Below, one piece after another: positions 1 through 6,462 of a stretch of DNA of 9,446 bases. The notes beneath the pieces are model-generated. The model was not told the origin of the DNA. It worked only from the letters and a program-made list of their open reading frames with translations, and did no database searches. The stretch covers positions 1 through 9,446 of the forward strand of contig JAJDAB010000066.1 of assembly GCA_029262095.1 (NCBI GenBank), read 5' to 3'. Source of the DNA: Candidatus Hydrogenedentota bacterium (GTDB lineage Bacteria > Hydrogenedentota > Hydrogenedentia > Hydrogenedentales > SLHB01). Position numbers and translations under genes: made by a program. Numbering within the stretch: the stretch's first letter is position 1; every line of letters starts with the position of its first letter.

Positions 1-1086
1 CAGCCGATCGACAATCTTGCGCACATCCTGAGACGCGTCTTTATGTGCAATCAATAAAGCGTCCGGAGTGGAAACTACGATTAAATCTTCAATCCCCAAA
101 GTGGCCAGTAGTCGATCCGGGGAGATGAGCAAGCTGTTACGGGTGTCTTCGGCTAGCACGTCTCCCTGGATAACATTGCCATCGGCATCTTCGTTGCCAA
201 GCTTCATCAGTGCCGGCCAGGAGCCAACATCGGACCAACCCATTTCAACGGGAATTACCACCAGCGCTTTGGAATTATCCGCCAGATGCTCCATAACCGC
301 GTAGTCGATGGAATCAGCCGGAGACTCTGCAAAGTCTGCTGCATTGAGACGGAAAAAAGCCCCGTCCAGTTTTCCATTAGCTACTGCATTCTGACAATTG
401 CTGAGGATTTCCGGCTTGAAGCGTTCAAGAGCTTGGAGCCAGGCCGAAGCCCTGAGCATAAATATTCCAGCATTCCAGTAGTACTCGCCACTGTCCAGAT
501 ACTCCTGGGCACTGGCCGCATCAGGTTTTTCATAAAAACCAGCCACATTGAAAGCCGACTTGCCGATATCCGTTGCTGGAGTACCCCGGCGGATATAACC
601 ATAGCCGGTTTCCGGACCCTGAGGCGGAATACCAAAGGTCACCACGGACCCCTGTGCTGCCGCATCAATCGCATCGTGCAGGGCGCTCTGGAAGGCAGCG
701 CTGTCGCTGATGGCATGATCAGCTGGCATTACCAGCATGATCGGATCGGAGTGTCTTTCATGACAGTCGATTGCCACGCAAGTTAGCGCTGGAGCTGTAT
801 TCTTCGCTTCGGGTTCCAGGATTAATCGTTGTTGTTGCCCCCCCAGAGCTGACAGTTGTTCCAGGACTAAAAACCGCATGTCTTCCTGACAGGCAACGAT
901 TGGCGCTGCAAAGGTTGCGGATTCAGTTTTCGACTCATAGCGGAAACCGTCGAGTCGGCTCAGGGTGTCCTGCAACAGGGTGTTGGAACCTTGCAGGTTG
1001 AGTAGTTGCTTTGGATAGCCTTCACGGGATAGGGGCCACAGGCGTGTGCCGGAACCACCGGCGAGAATGACAGGGATGAGATTCAT
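1..1086 (-). CDS. manC: Mannose-1-phosphate guanylyltransferase, probably bifunctional with mannose-6-phosphate isomerase (3' end outside window)
   Basis: The enzyme makes GDP-mannose from GTP and mannose-1-phosphate in the cytoplasm, a precursor for mannose-containing exopolysaccharides. Reading from ATG at 1086, all 362 codons to the window edge are open. Visible motifs are the nucleotide-binding loop AGGSGTRLWPLSR (residues 9-21), YPKQ (24-27), EPEAKNTAPA (91-100), MPADHAI (120-126), PETGYGYI (158-165), EKP (186-188), YYWNAGIFM (202-210), SIDYAVME (259-266) and WSDVGSW (284-290). The nucleotidyltransferase domain is therefore complete. The last residues, KDASQDVRKIVDRL, match the linker that in type II enzymes (about 470-480 aa) leads into a C-terminal cupin isomerase domain, so bifunctionality is inferred, not seen. 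The ATG was chosen because MNLIPVILAGG is the family N-terminus; the frame is open back to a TTG at 1143. No clear Shine-Dalgarno precedes it; a 6-bp hairpin (1100-1115) sits 13 nt upstream instead. It lies 180 nt after the ATPase gene, so it may have its own promoter. Confidence 0.94.
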   Translation of the reverse strand, partial: MNLIPVILAGGSGTRLWPLSREGYPKQLLNLQGSNTLLQDTLSRLDGFRYESKTESATFAAPIVACQEDMRFLVLEQLSALGGQQQRLILEPEAKNTAPALTCVAIDCHERHSDPIMLVMPADHAISDSAAFQSALHDAIDAAAQGSVVTFGIPPQGPETGYGYIRRGTPATDIGKSAFNVAGFYEKPDAASAQEYLDSGEYYWNAGIFMLRASAWLQALERFKPEILSNCQNAVANGKLDGAFFRLNAADFAESPADSIDYAVMEHLADNSKALVVIPVEMGWSDVGSWPALMKLGNEDADGNVIQGDVLAEDTRNSLLISPDRLLATLGIEDLIVVSTPDALLIAHKDASQDVRKIVDRL

Positions 1087-1172
1087 ATCAAGATCATAAT
1101 TCTGTTTATACAGAAACTCTGAAGGATCTAGTCCGTGGGCCAATCACACATAGATAAATAGTCGAGAATCTT

Positions 1173-1231
1173 GTAGCACCTGGATTTCCTGGGTGTGGTT
1201 GATGCGGTTCGCTTTGCTCACCACATCCTAC
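1173..1231. repeat. REP/REPIN-like palindromic element (candidate)
   Basis: This 59-nt block between the ATPase and manC genes begins with GTAG and ends with its complement CTAC, and is dense in inverted repeats. On the minus strand, GTAG (1231-1228) is followed by a hairpin whose arms are 1227-1220 and 1208-1201 (8 bp with one G-T pair). A competing 9-bp stem with one wobble pairs 1191-1199 with 1220-1228. A weaker hairpin lies at 1177-1195 (CACC...GGTG arms). A GTAG-type tetranucleotide before an imperfect palindrome is the layout of REP sequences linked to RAYT transposases, and two in opposite orientation form a REPIN. A single copy cannot prove a repeat family, so the call is tentative. 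Confidence 0.4.
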
Positions 1232-1235
1232 GTTT

Positions 1236-1250
1236 ATTTGCAGTGCAAAT
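1236..1250. promoter_or_regulatory. Perfect 15-nt palindrome, possible operator
   Basis: ATTTGCA and TGCAAAT flank a single central G, a perfect 7+1+7 dyad. It lies 17 nt past the ATPase stop and about 150 nt upstream of manC. No T-run follows on either strand, so it does not look like an intrinsic terminator. A repressor or activator site acting on manC is possible but is inferred only from the symmetry. Confidence 0.3.
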
Positions 1251-1266
1251 TGTATCCAGGGGTCGA

Positions 1267-2331
1267 TCAATCGCTTGTCTCTTCCGAAGATGTTGGCGCG
1301 GGCTTTTTCTTATCTTCAAGTGATTCTCGGAGTTGGGCCATTTCCGATTTGAGCATGGTTGCCAGGGCGGAGACGGAGTTCTCCATCTCGCTGAGACGAG
1401 CGTTGTCGGTATCTATTCTGATCTGGGCAGCCTTCGCAGCCTTCCCTGTGGAGTTGGGAATGACCAGTGACGGGGCACCTTCCAGACTCGGCTCGCCATC
1501 GAAATCATCATCACCACCGCCATGTTCTTCAATAATATCGGCGGTCACGGCTTCCAGTGCTTCCATACCGACATGATGTTGATTCTCTAAATAGGAAAAT
1601 AATAACAGTCGATCACACAGAGTATTAACCCGGCGAGGCACACCTTGGGAAAACTCATGGATCCCAGGATAAATATTACTGTCAATTTTAGGATCATCAT
1701 TCCAGCCGGCGACACTCAAGCGGTGTTCGACATATTGGCGGGTTTCTATCGCATCCAGGGGTTTCAGATGATAGGCGGCGATGACCCGTTGGCGAAGTTG
1801 CTCAAAACCTTTTGAGCGCATGGTCTGGCGGAACTCGCGCTGTCCGAGCAGAAAGCTCTGAAATAAAGAACGACCTTTGTATTGAAAATTGGAGAGCATG
1901 CGCAGCTCTTCGATAGCCCGGGGAGGCAGGGCTTGCGCTTCGTCAACCACTAATAATACCCGCTTACCCTCTTGCACACAGGCACGACAATATTCTTCAA
2001 GGCTTTTGAGCATCACCGCCTTGCTGATACGCGAGTAGGGTAAACCGTAGCCGGCCGACACCATCCGCAAAAGGTCATCGGGACCCATCTGGGTCGTTAC
2101 GACCTGGGCGCCTACCACATTTTCCTTGGCCAGCATCTTGAACAGCATGCTCACCAGAGTGCTCTTACCGGTACCCACGTTACCAGTAATAATAATAAAG
2201 CCCTCGCCCTGCTTGATACCATAACGCAAGTAAGCGAGGGCCCGTTTGTGGCCGTTACTGTAGAAGAAGAACCTCGGATCGGGACTGAGTTGGAAGGGCT
2301 TATGACTAAGATTGTAGAAATCCTCGTACAT
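1267..2331 (-). CDS. XrtA/PEP-CTERM system-associated AAA ATPase (ExeA/GspA-like)
   Basis: This is a 354-residue protein of the family of ExeA-like ATPases that accompanies XrtA exopolysaccharide clusters (TIGR03015-type). The family N-terminus MYEDFYNLSHKPFQLSPDPRF is present. Walker A is GNVGTGKST (50-58), Walker B is LLVVDEAQ (126-133), GQREFR (163-168) follows, and FSQGVPRRVNTLCDRLL (227-243) is the sensor-2-like region. The ATPase core ends near residue 268. Beyond it come an acidic Gly/Asp hinge (about 271-285) and a heptad-like helix (L313, M316, V320, L323, L327, L334, L338) that should form a coiled coil. No signal peptide or membrane span is visible, so it is cytoplasmic. Its exact role in polymer export is not established. 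The ATG lies one base after the barrel gene stop (TGATATG) and no Shine-Dalgarno is seen, so translation is probably coupled. It is the last gene of the operon; the next gene begins 180 nt away. Confidence 0.93.
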   Translation of the reverse strand: MYEDFYNLSHKPFQLSPDPRFFFYSNGHKRALAYLRYGIKQGEGFIIITGNVGTGKSTLVSMLFKMLAKENVVGAQVVTTQMGPDDLLRMVSAGYGLPYSRISKAVMLKSLEEYCRACVQEGKRVLLVVDEAQALPPRAIEELRMLSNFQYKGRSLFQSFLLGQREFRQTMRSKGFEQLRQRVIAAYHLKPLDAIETRQYVEHRLSVAGWNDDPKIDSNIYPGIHEFSQGVPRRVNTLCDRLLLFSYLENQHHVGMEALEAVTADIIEEHGGGDDDFDGEPSLEGAPSLVIPNSTGKAAKAAQIRIDTDNARLSEMENSVSALATMLKSEMAQLRESLEDKKKPAPTSSEETSD

Positions 2332-2332
2332 A

Positions 2333-3775
2333 TCAGAACAACCAGTTCAGATTGGCGCTGATCCGGTTTTCCTTGAAGCCGCTGCCTGGCCCAGTGGAAC
2401 TATTCTCGGAATGTCGGTAATTCATGCTGGTGGAGATTTCCTGGCTGAAGGTGTGGGTGTAGCCGAGGTTAATGTCCCATTGAGTATCCTCGACGTTACT
2501 TGCCTGCTGGTTGATCTGCCAGTTAAAACCGATATTCGCGGAATTTCTTCGCGATAAGGTCCTCGACGCCGAAGCACGCATGCCATACACCTGTTCACTC
2601 CCCGCGCCTGATTCAAAATCGCGCTCTTCATTAAAGATGCTGATGCCGTAGTTGCTGCGCCGGCCACGCATATTGAGTCCGGCATCCAGTCGTGTGGTGA
2701 TGATCACGTCACTACCGATACTGACCCGGTTGATTGGAATATTGGGATCGTTCACGCCGGGATTAACAATGGGTTCTCCGAAGGCATCCACGAGTGGGAA
2801 TAATGTTGATTCCAGTTGCTGGTTCGCAGAGGTCGTGGCATCAACGGAATAGCTTAGATTGAAGATCGATCGGCGCATGCGATGTGTGGCCAGAATATTG
2901 AAGTTGTTGCCAAAAAATCTGCTTTCGTACCCTGCCTCGAAATTCGTTCGTGGTGTAGGCGTCCAGGTTCCAGTTAACCCCCAGGTCAGACCCCGAGTAC
3001 TGCCGCGGGTGCTACTGATATCGTTGTCCTCGTAACCTACATTCAGCCGCACTCCGTAGCGTCTGGAGAAATTATATCTTACCGAGGTATCTACATTGCG
3101 AAAGGTGGACGAGGTATTGTCGCTGTTGCTGTTTTTACTCTCAGTGGCTGACACCGTCCAGGGCAAGCTGCTGAAGAAGCGTCCACTCGACAGGTTCAAG
3201 CTCATAGTATTGACTTCGGTATCGAAGCCGCCGCCATTGTTCGCCTGCTGACGTCGATAGCGAATTTCCGAATCTGCATATTTGCCCAGGCGGTGGCGCA
3301 GGAACGGACTGATATCGTAGGTGAGAAAATTACTCGTATTGGAACTGACCGTCAGATTATCGGTAGCTAAAGTACCGGTGCTGCTGGTGTTCTGCTGTCC
3401 AGCGGAGGCATTTAAATCCAGGAATAAAAACTCATCCAATAGCTCCGCATTAGCCGAAGTTTGTAAACGGTGATCGATAGAATTGCTACTTGTTCCATGC
3501 AGGTAATGCAGTAAATCCACAGCATAATCAAAATTCATGGACAGCTTTGCGCCGGTGCCCGTGATGCCAATTCCAGGAGTTACCTGGGTTACATAGTCGC
3601 TATGTGCAGCACTTGAAGAAGCCTGGTTGATATTGTCGGAAAAAGTTTCCTGCTTGGTAACCCGGGGTGTGAAACGCCATTCACCTGCCCATAGCATCGG
3701 GGAAGCCGTAATCAAGGATACGACGATAATTATATCGGATAGTTTATGCAGCACTCTGGGGTGTCTAAATATCAT
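2333..3775 (-). CDS. XrtA/PEP-CTERM system-associated outer-membrane beta-barrel protein
   Basis: This is a 480-residue protein resembling the outer-membrane family found in XrtA exopolysaccharide clusters (TIGR03016-type). From ATG 3775 it has a typical signal peptide: basic residues (MIFRHPRVLHK), a hydrophobic core (IIIVVSLITASPML) and a likely cut after LWA, before GEWRFTPR. The mature part is a run of alternating amphipathic strands rich in Ser, Asn, Thr and Arg, and it ends in NLNWLF, the terminal Phe expected for BAM-assembled barrels. It may help the polymer leave the cell, but this is inferred from gene company. The start is uncertain. The frame is open to 3970, but the part above 3805 overlaps the kinase and codes only for its glycine-tyrosine tract in another frame. 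ATG 3805 would overlap the kinase end by 17 nt; ATG 3775 begins 13 nt after the kinase stop and gives the better signal peptide. No strong ribosome binding site favours either. Confidence 0.88.
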   Translation of the reverse strand: MIFRHPRVLHKLSDIIIVVSLITASPMLWAGEWRFTPRVTKQETFSDNINQASSSAAHSDYVTQVTPGIGITGTGAKLSMNFDYAVDLLHYLHGTSSNSIDHRLQTSANAELLDEFLFLDLNASAGQQNTSSTGTLATDNLTVSSNTSNFLTYDISPFLRHRLGKYADSEIRYRRQQANNGGGFDTEVNTMSLNLSSGRFFSSLPWTVSATESKNSNSDNTSSTFRNVDTSVRYNFSRRYGVRLNVGYEDNDISSTRGSTRGLTWGLTGTWTPTPRTNFEAGYESRFFGNNFNILATHRMRRSIFNLSYSVDATTSANQQLESTLFPLVDAFGEPIVNPGVNDPNIPINRVSIGSDVIITTRLDAGLNMRGRRSNYGISIFNEERDFESGAGSEQVYGMRASASRTLSRRNSANIGFNWQINQQASNVEDTQWDINLGYTHTFSQEISTSMNYRHSENSSTGPGSGFKENRISANLNWLF

Positions 3776-3788
3776 CCGCAAATGCCCG

Positions 3789-4781
3789 TTAATCGCTCTT
3801 GACATCTTTGCCATAGCCCGAGCCATAGCCGTAGCCATAACCGTATCCATATCCGTAACCAGATCCACGGAAGCTGCGCTGCTTGTTGAACAATATGCTG
3901 ACCTTGCGCAGGTCGATGATATGGCGCAGTGCCTCACGAACCGCTGATTGCGGCGTACGCACGGCCTCAACCACCATCAGAATTTGCCCCATGAGGCTGA
4001 TGAGGACACTGGCACCACTGGTGGCGAGCAGGGGCGGCGAATCGAAGAGAATAATTCGGTCCGGATAACGGTTGGCCAGTTCGTCGACCAACTTGCGCAT
4101 CTGCTGACTTGCCAACATTTCGGTCAATTTACTGTAATGAGGTCCCGACGGTAGCAGTGTCAGGTTTTCAACATTGGTTCTGAGTAATAATTTGGATAGA
4201 TCAGTTTCCTCGCCTTTCAGATAATCAGACAGCCCCGGCTCGTTCTCGATACCAAAAGTTCTGGAGACATCTGACTTCATGACATCCGCATCCACCAGTA
4301 ATACGGTGCGATCAACTTCCATAGCGATACTCATGGCCAGATTAACGGAATTGAAGGTTTTACCCTCGCCCGGCAGAGAGCTGGTGAGAATGATCAGGTT
4401 GCCATTTTCTACGAAATCAGGGGTACCCACCGCAGCACGGCGTAACAATGGGCGTTTGATAATACGCAGTTCTTCGGAAGTGAGGGTTTGTGCCTTCTCC
4501 GGAGTCAGAAAACCTTTGGCAGACAGTTTATGCAGGTCCAGTTCTATGTAGCGGCTTTTGCTATTGGCGTTGGCTTTGGGTTTAGCGCTAACGCGACCTA
4601 CCGGTACCGGTACCGATTCGGGCTTAGCATTTTGTTCTGCAGCCTCAGACAGTGCTGTGTTGACTAGGGTGACGTCCGAGGCAAAATCCTCATTGGTATC
4701 AACATCGTCAACAGGCTTGGTGGCCAGTTCCGCCTCCAATTCCTTTTCAAGCTTTTCGACGGCCTTTTCAATGATGTTCAT
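3789..4781 (-). CDS. XrtA-associated BY-type tyrosine autokinase (CpsD/CapB-like)
   Basis: This 330-residue cytoplasmic ATPase belongs to the bacterial tyrosine kinase family that partners with a Wzz-type membrane protein to control polysaccharide length and export (TIGR03018-type). Its N-terminus MNIIEKAVEKLEKELE is an amphipathic helix, followed by a variable linker (about 20-75). The kinase domain has Walker A SLPGEGKTFNS (135-145), Walker A' LLVDADV (161-167) and Walker B IILFDSPPLL (243-252). The C-terminus carries seven tyrosines at 309, 311, 313, 315, 317, 319 and 323, the expected autophosphorylation cluster, here in an unusually regular Gly-Tyr alternation. The kinase is a separate polypeptide, as in Firmicutes CapA/CapB, not fused to the Wzz protein as in E. 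coli Wzc. Its ATG overlaps the chain-length gene stop by 4 nt (ATGA at 4781-4778). No Shine-Dalgarno is evident, so expression is probably coupled to that gene at near-equal stoichiometry. Confidence 0.95.
   Translation of the reverse strand: MNIIEKAVEKLEKELEAELATKPVDDVDTNEDFASDVTLVNTALSEAAEQNAKPESVPVPVGRVSAKPKANANSKSRYIELDLHKLSAKGFLTPEKAQTLTSEELRIIKRPLLRRAAVGTPDFVENGNLIILTSSLPGEGKTFNSVNLAMSIAMEVDRTVLLVDADVMKSDVSRTFGIENEPGLSDYLKGEETDLSKLLLRTNVENLTLLPSGPHYSKLTEMLASQQMRKLVDELANRYPDRIILFDSPPLLATSGASVLISLMGQILMVVEAVRTPQSAVREALRHIIDLRKVSILFNKQRSFRGSGYGYGYGYGYGYGSGYGKDVKSD
3813..3857 (-). repeat. Hexanucleotide GGN-TAY tract coding the kinase Gly-Tyr tail
   Basis: The segment codes kinase residues 309-323 with alternating glycine and tyrosine codons, a 6-nt period interrupted once by a serine codon. 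Third positions vary (GGT, GGA, GGC; TAC, TAT), so the units are not identical in DNA. That suggests selection on the peptide rather than very recent slippage. Gain or loss of whole units would keep the frame and change only the tyrosine count. Confidence 0.8.
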
Positions 4782-6403
4782 AGCAAATTATCTACAAAGC
4801 TGCTGATCTGATCAGCGAACTGAAATTGCCGGGCTTTCAGTAATAATTCAGGATGTCCCATTTCCACCATCACTACCCCGGCAAAAATTCCCGCCAGAAT
4901 TACTCCTCCGAAGGTGAAGGCGAAGACATCTACGCGGCGACGAAAAACTTCTGCCGGAGTCCAAATCCTGGTTACCGTACCAATGACCGGTATCTGGAAC
5001 AGCTGCTCGATTTCTTCTTTGGTATAGATGGTCGGGCGTAGAATGGCCAGCAGCCAGGCCAGGCCGGCGCCAAGCCCAAGTCCGGCAATGATTACAACCG
5101 TACTGAATAAGGGGCGGTTGGGCCCGGTGGGCACCAGCGGCACCCGGGGTGGCTCGATAATATTGAACTTGACGCTGTCGCTGGTCTGACTTGCCTGTTC
5201 AGAGATACTCAAGGATTCCCGGCGTTTCACCAATTCATCATAGTTGCGCTTATTGACCTCATAGTCACGATTCAGGCGCGCCAGTTCAGCCTCAATTCGC
5301 GGTATGGTGTCGACCAGTTTCCGCAATTCCTGTTCCCTGCGCGAATATTCCTTGCTGCGAGCCGCCAATGCCGCGACTTCAGCTTCCGCATTGCCTAAAG
5401 CCAGGCTTATTTCCTGGTAGACCTGATTTTCAGATTGCCCGCTGCTTTCAGATTGTACGGGTGCTGGAGGAGGATTGTTCTTTATATCCTCCTCGCGCTG
5501 TTTCTTCAGGCCCTCCATAATTCCTTTTGAGGAGACAACATCCGGGTGTTTTTCAGTGTATTGCACCAGTAACTGATCAATTTGGGTCTCGAGTGCGGCG
5601 ATACGCCCATCCAGCGGATGTTTGATGAAAGCCCGCGTATTCTGAACCCCAATCTCAGTTTCAAAGAGTGGCTCAACACCTTCAATCTGGCGCTTGAATT
5701 CATCACGCCGACGAGTGGCTTCTTCCAATGCCAACTTGGCAGAGGAAAAATTGCTCGCCGCCGCCTGCATTCGCGAATAGTAGGTCTGCCCATCCTGGGG
5801 CATCATGCCGACATTCTGCTGCTTGAACTCCTTCAGTCGGGATTCCGCCGCCGTCAAACGTGATTCGTACTCGGCAATCTGCTTGTCGATGAACAGCTTG
5901 GTCTTGCCCGTGTCCTGGCGACTCTTACCCAGGGAACGCTCTACGAACAAATTCAAAATGGCTTCCACAACTTTATTGGCCAGTTCCGGGTCGGAGTGCT
6001 TGTATGAGATGACAAAAATATTGTCCCGGGAGGTTCCGGAAACGACAATTCGCTTGGCCAGTCCATTGAGCAGTGCTTCAAATTCTTCCGGTGTTTTGGC
6101 TTTCAAGTCCAGATCTGTTTTTCGCGCTACCGCTTCCAGGTTGGGTCTGACCAGCAGGGTACGCTGCATCATCCGGGCGCTATCCTCCTGCATGCGGTTG
6201 TCTGCCGCCAGGCCTTTGAGTAAAGGCCTCAGCATCGAGCTGGTATCGAGAAAGACCTTAGTGCTGACCTCAAACTGATCCGGAAGTGCCATCACCCCGA
6301 TCCACCCCACGAAACTCACCAGGGTCGCAAGACATAAGGCAAGCCAACGGAAACGCCAGATCATTCGGATCTGGATGAGTAAAAGTGTGATGCTCTCCTG
6401 CAA
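4778..6403 (-). CDS. XrtA system polysaccharide chain-length determinant (Wzz/GNVR family)
   Basis: This 541-residue inner-membrane co-polymerase sets polymer length and bridges to the export lipoprotein and the kinase (TIGR03007-type). TM1 spans about 20-40 and is followed by the family signature ALPDQFEVSTKVFLDTSSMLRPLL (39-62). A long periplasmic coiled-coil region runs from about 135 to 400, broken by a proline/serine insert (311-327). The GNVR-type segment LNRDYEVNKRNYDELVKRRE (377-396) and a proline-rich run, PPRVPLVPTGPNRP (418-431), precede TM2 (about 432-456). The loop 457-492 (IEQLFQIPVIGTVTR) should face the cytoplasm and contact the kinase. TM3 spans about 493-513, so the last 28 residues are predicted to be periplasmic. 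The start is TTG at 6403-6401, supported by AGGAA eight bases upstream and by family alignment; the first internal ATG (residue 14) would cut conserved sequence just before TM1. It lies 49 nt after the export gene. Confidence 0.95.
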   Translation of the reverse strand: MQESITLLLIQIRMIWRFRWLALCLATLVSFVGWIGVMALPDQFEVSTKVFLDTSSMLRPLLKGLAADNRMQEDSARMMQRTLLVRPNLEAVARKTDLDLKAKTPEEFEALLNGLAKRIVVSGTSRDNIFVISYKHSDPELANKVVEAILNLFVERSLGKSRQDTGKTKLFIDKQIAEYESRLTAAESRLKEFKQQNVGMMPQDGQTYYSRMQAAASNFSSAKLALEEATRRRDEFKRQIEGVEPLFETEIGVQNTRAFIKHPLDGRIAALETQIDQLLVQYTEKHPDVVSSKGIMEGLKKQREEDIKNNPPPAPVQSESSGQSENQVYQEISLALGNAEAEVAALAARSKEYSRREQELRKLVDTIPRIEAELARLNRDYEVNKRNYDELVKRRESLSISEQASQTSDSVKFNIIEPPRVPLVPTGPNRPLFSTVVIIAGLGLGAGLAWLLAILRPTIYTKEEIEQLFQIPVIGTVTRIWTPAEVFRRRVDVFAFTFGGVILAGIFAGVVMVEMGHPELLLKARQFQFADQISSFVDNLL

Positions 6404-6411
6404 AGGGAATA

Positions 6412-6416
6412 TTCCT
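6412..6416 (-). promoter_or_regulatory. Ribosome binding site supporting the TTG start
   Basis: AGGAA (minus strand, 6416-6412) is followed by an 8-nt spacer and then TTG at 6403. No in-frame ATG lies nearby upstream, and the next ATG (codon 14) has no site at proper spacing. The site decides the start of the chain-length gene. Confidence 0.65.
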
Positions 6417-6436
6417 GTTCGACACGCTACCGCAGT

Positions 6437-6462
6437 CTGGTCTCTGAATTAATCAGAACCAG
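6437..6462 (-). other. Ten-base-pair hairpin spanning the export gene stop codon
   Basis: Arms 6437-6441 with 6458-6462 (5 bp) and 6443-6447 with 6453-6457 (5 bp) stack with one bulged base at 6442 and a 5-nt loop at 6448-6452. The stop codon of the export gene (6455-6453) lies within the stem. No U-run follows on the minus strand, so it is not a classical terminator. It could be a processing or stability element between two cistrons; function is inferred. Confidence 0.45.

Noticed and set aside
286..786. Plus-strand open frame of 166 codons
   Set aside because: It is antisense to manC, whose minus-strand frame shows every catalytic motif; the antisense peptide has no recognisable domain and no ribosome binding site.
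1102..1113. CTGT-N4-ACAG dyad resembling a LexA box, in the manC leader
   Set aside because: The proteobacterial SOS box has an 8-nt spacer (CTGT-N8-ACAG). Here it is 4 nt, so I treat it as a small hairpin.
1244..1258. Sigma-54-like promoter on the minus strand (TGG...TTTGCA) upstream of manC
   Set aside because: The GG and GC dinucleotides are 9 nt apart instead of the required 10, and the central CAC is missing. It also overlaps the 15-nt palindrome. A near miss only.
1193..1576. Plus-strand open frame of 127 codons
   Set aside because: It is mostly antisense to the Ser/Glu/Asp-rich tail of the ATPase, which gives long Ser/Leu-rich shadows. No domain is recognisable.
3776..3970. 65-residue N-terminal extension of the barrel gene from ATG 3970
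   Set aside because: It overlaps the kinase coding region by more than 180 nt, and the repetitive Met-Ala/Asp peptide in it is the kinase Gly-Tyr tract read in another frame. A proper signal peptide begins at 3775 (or 3805).
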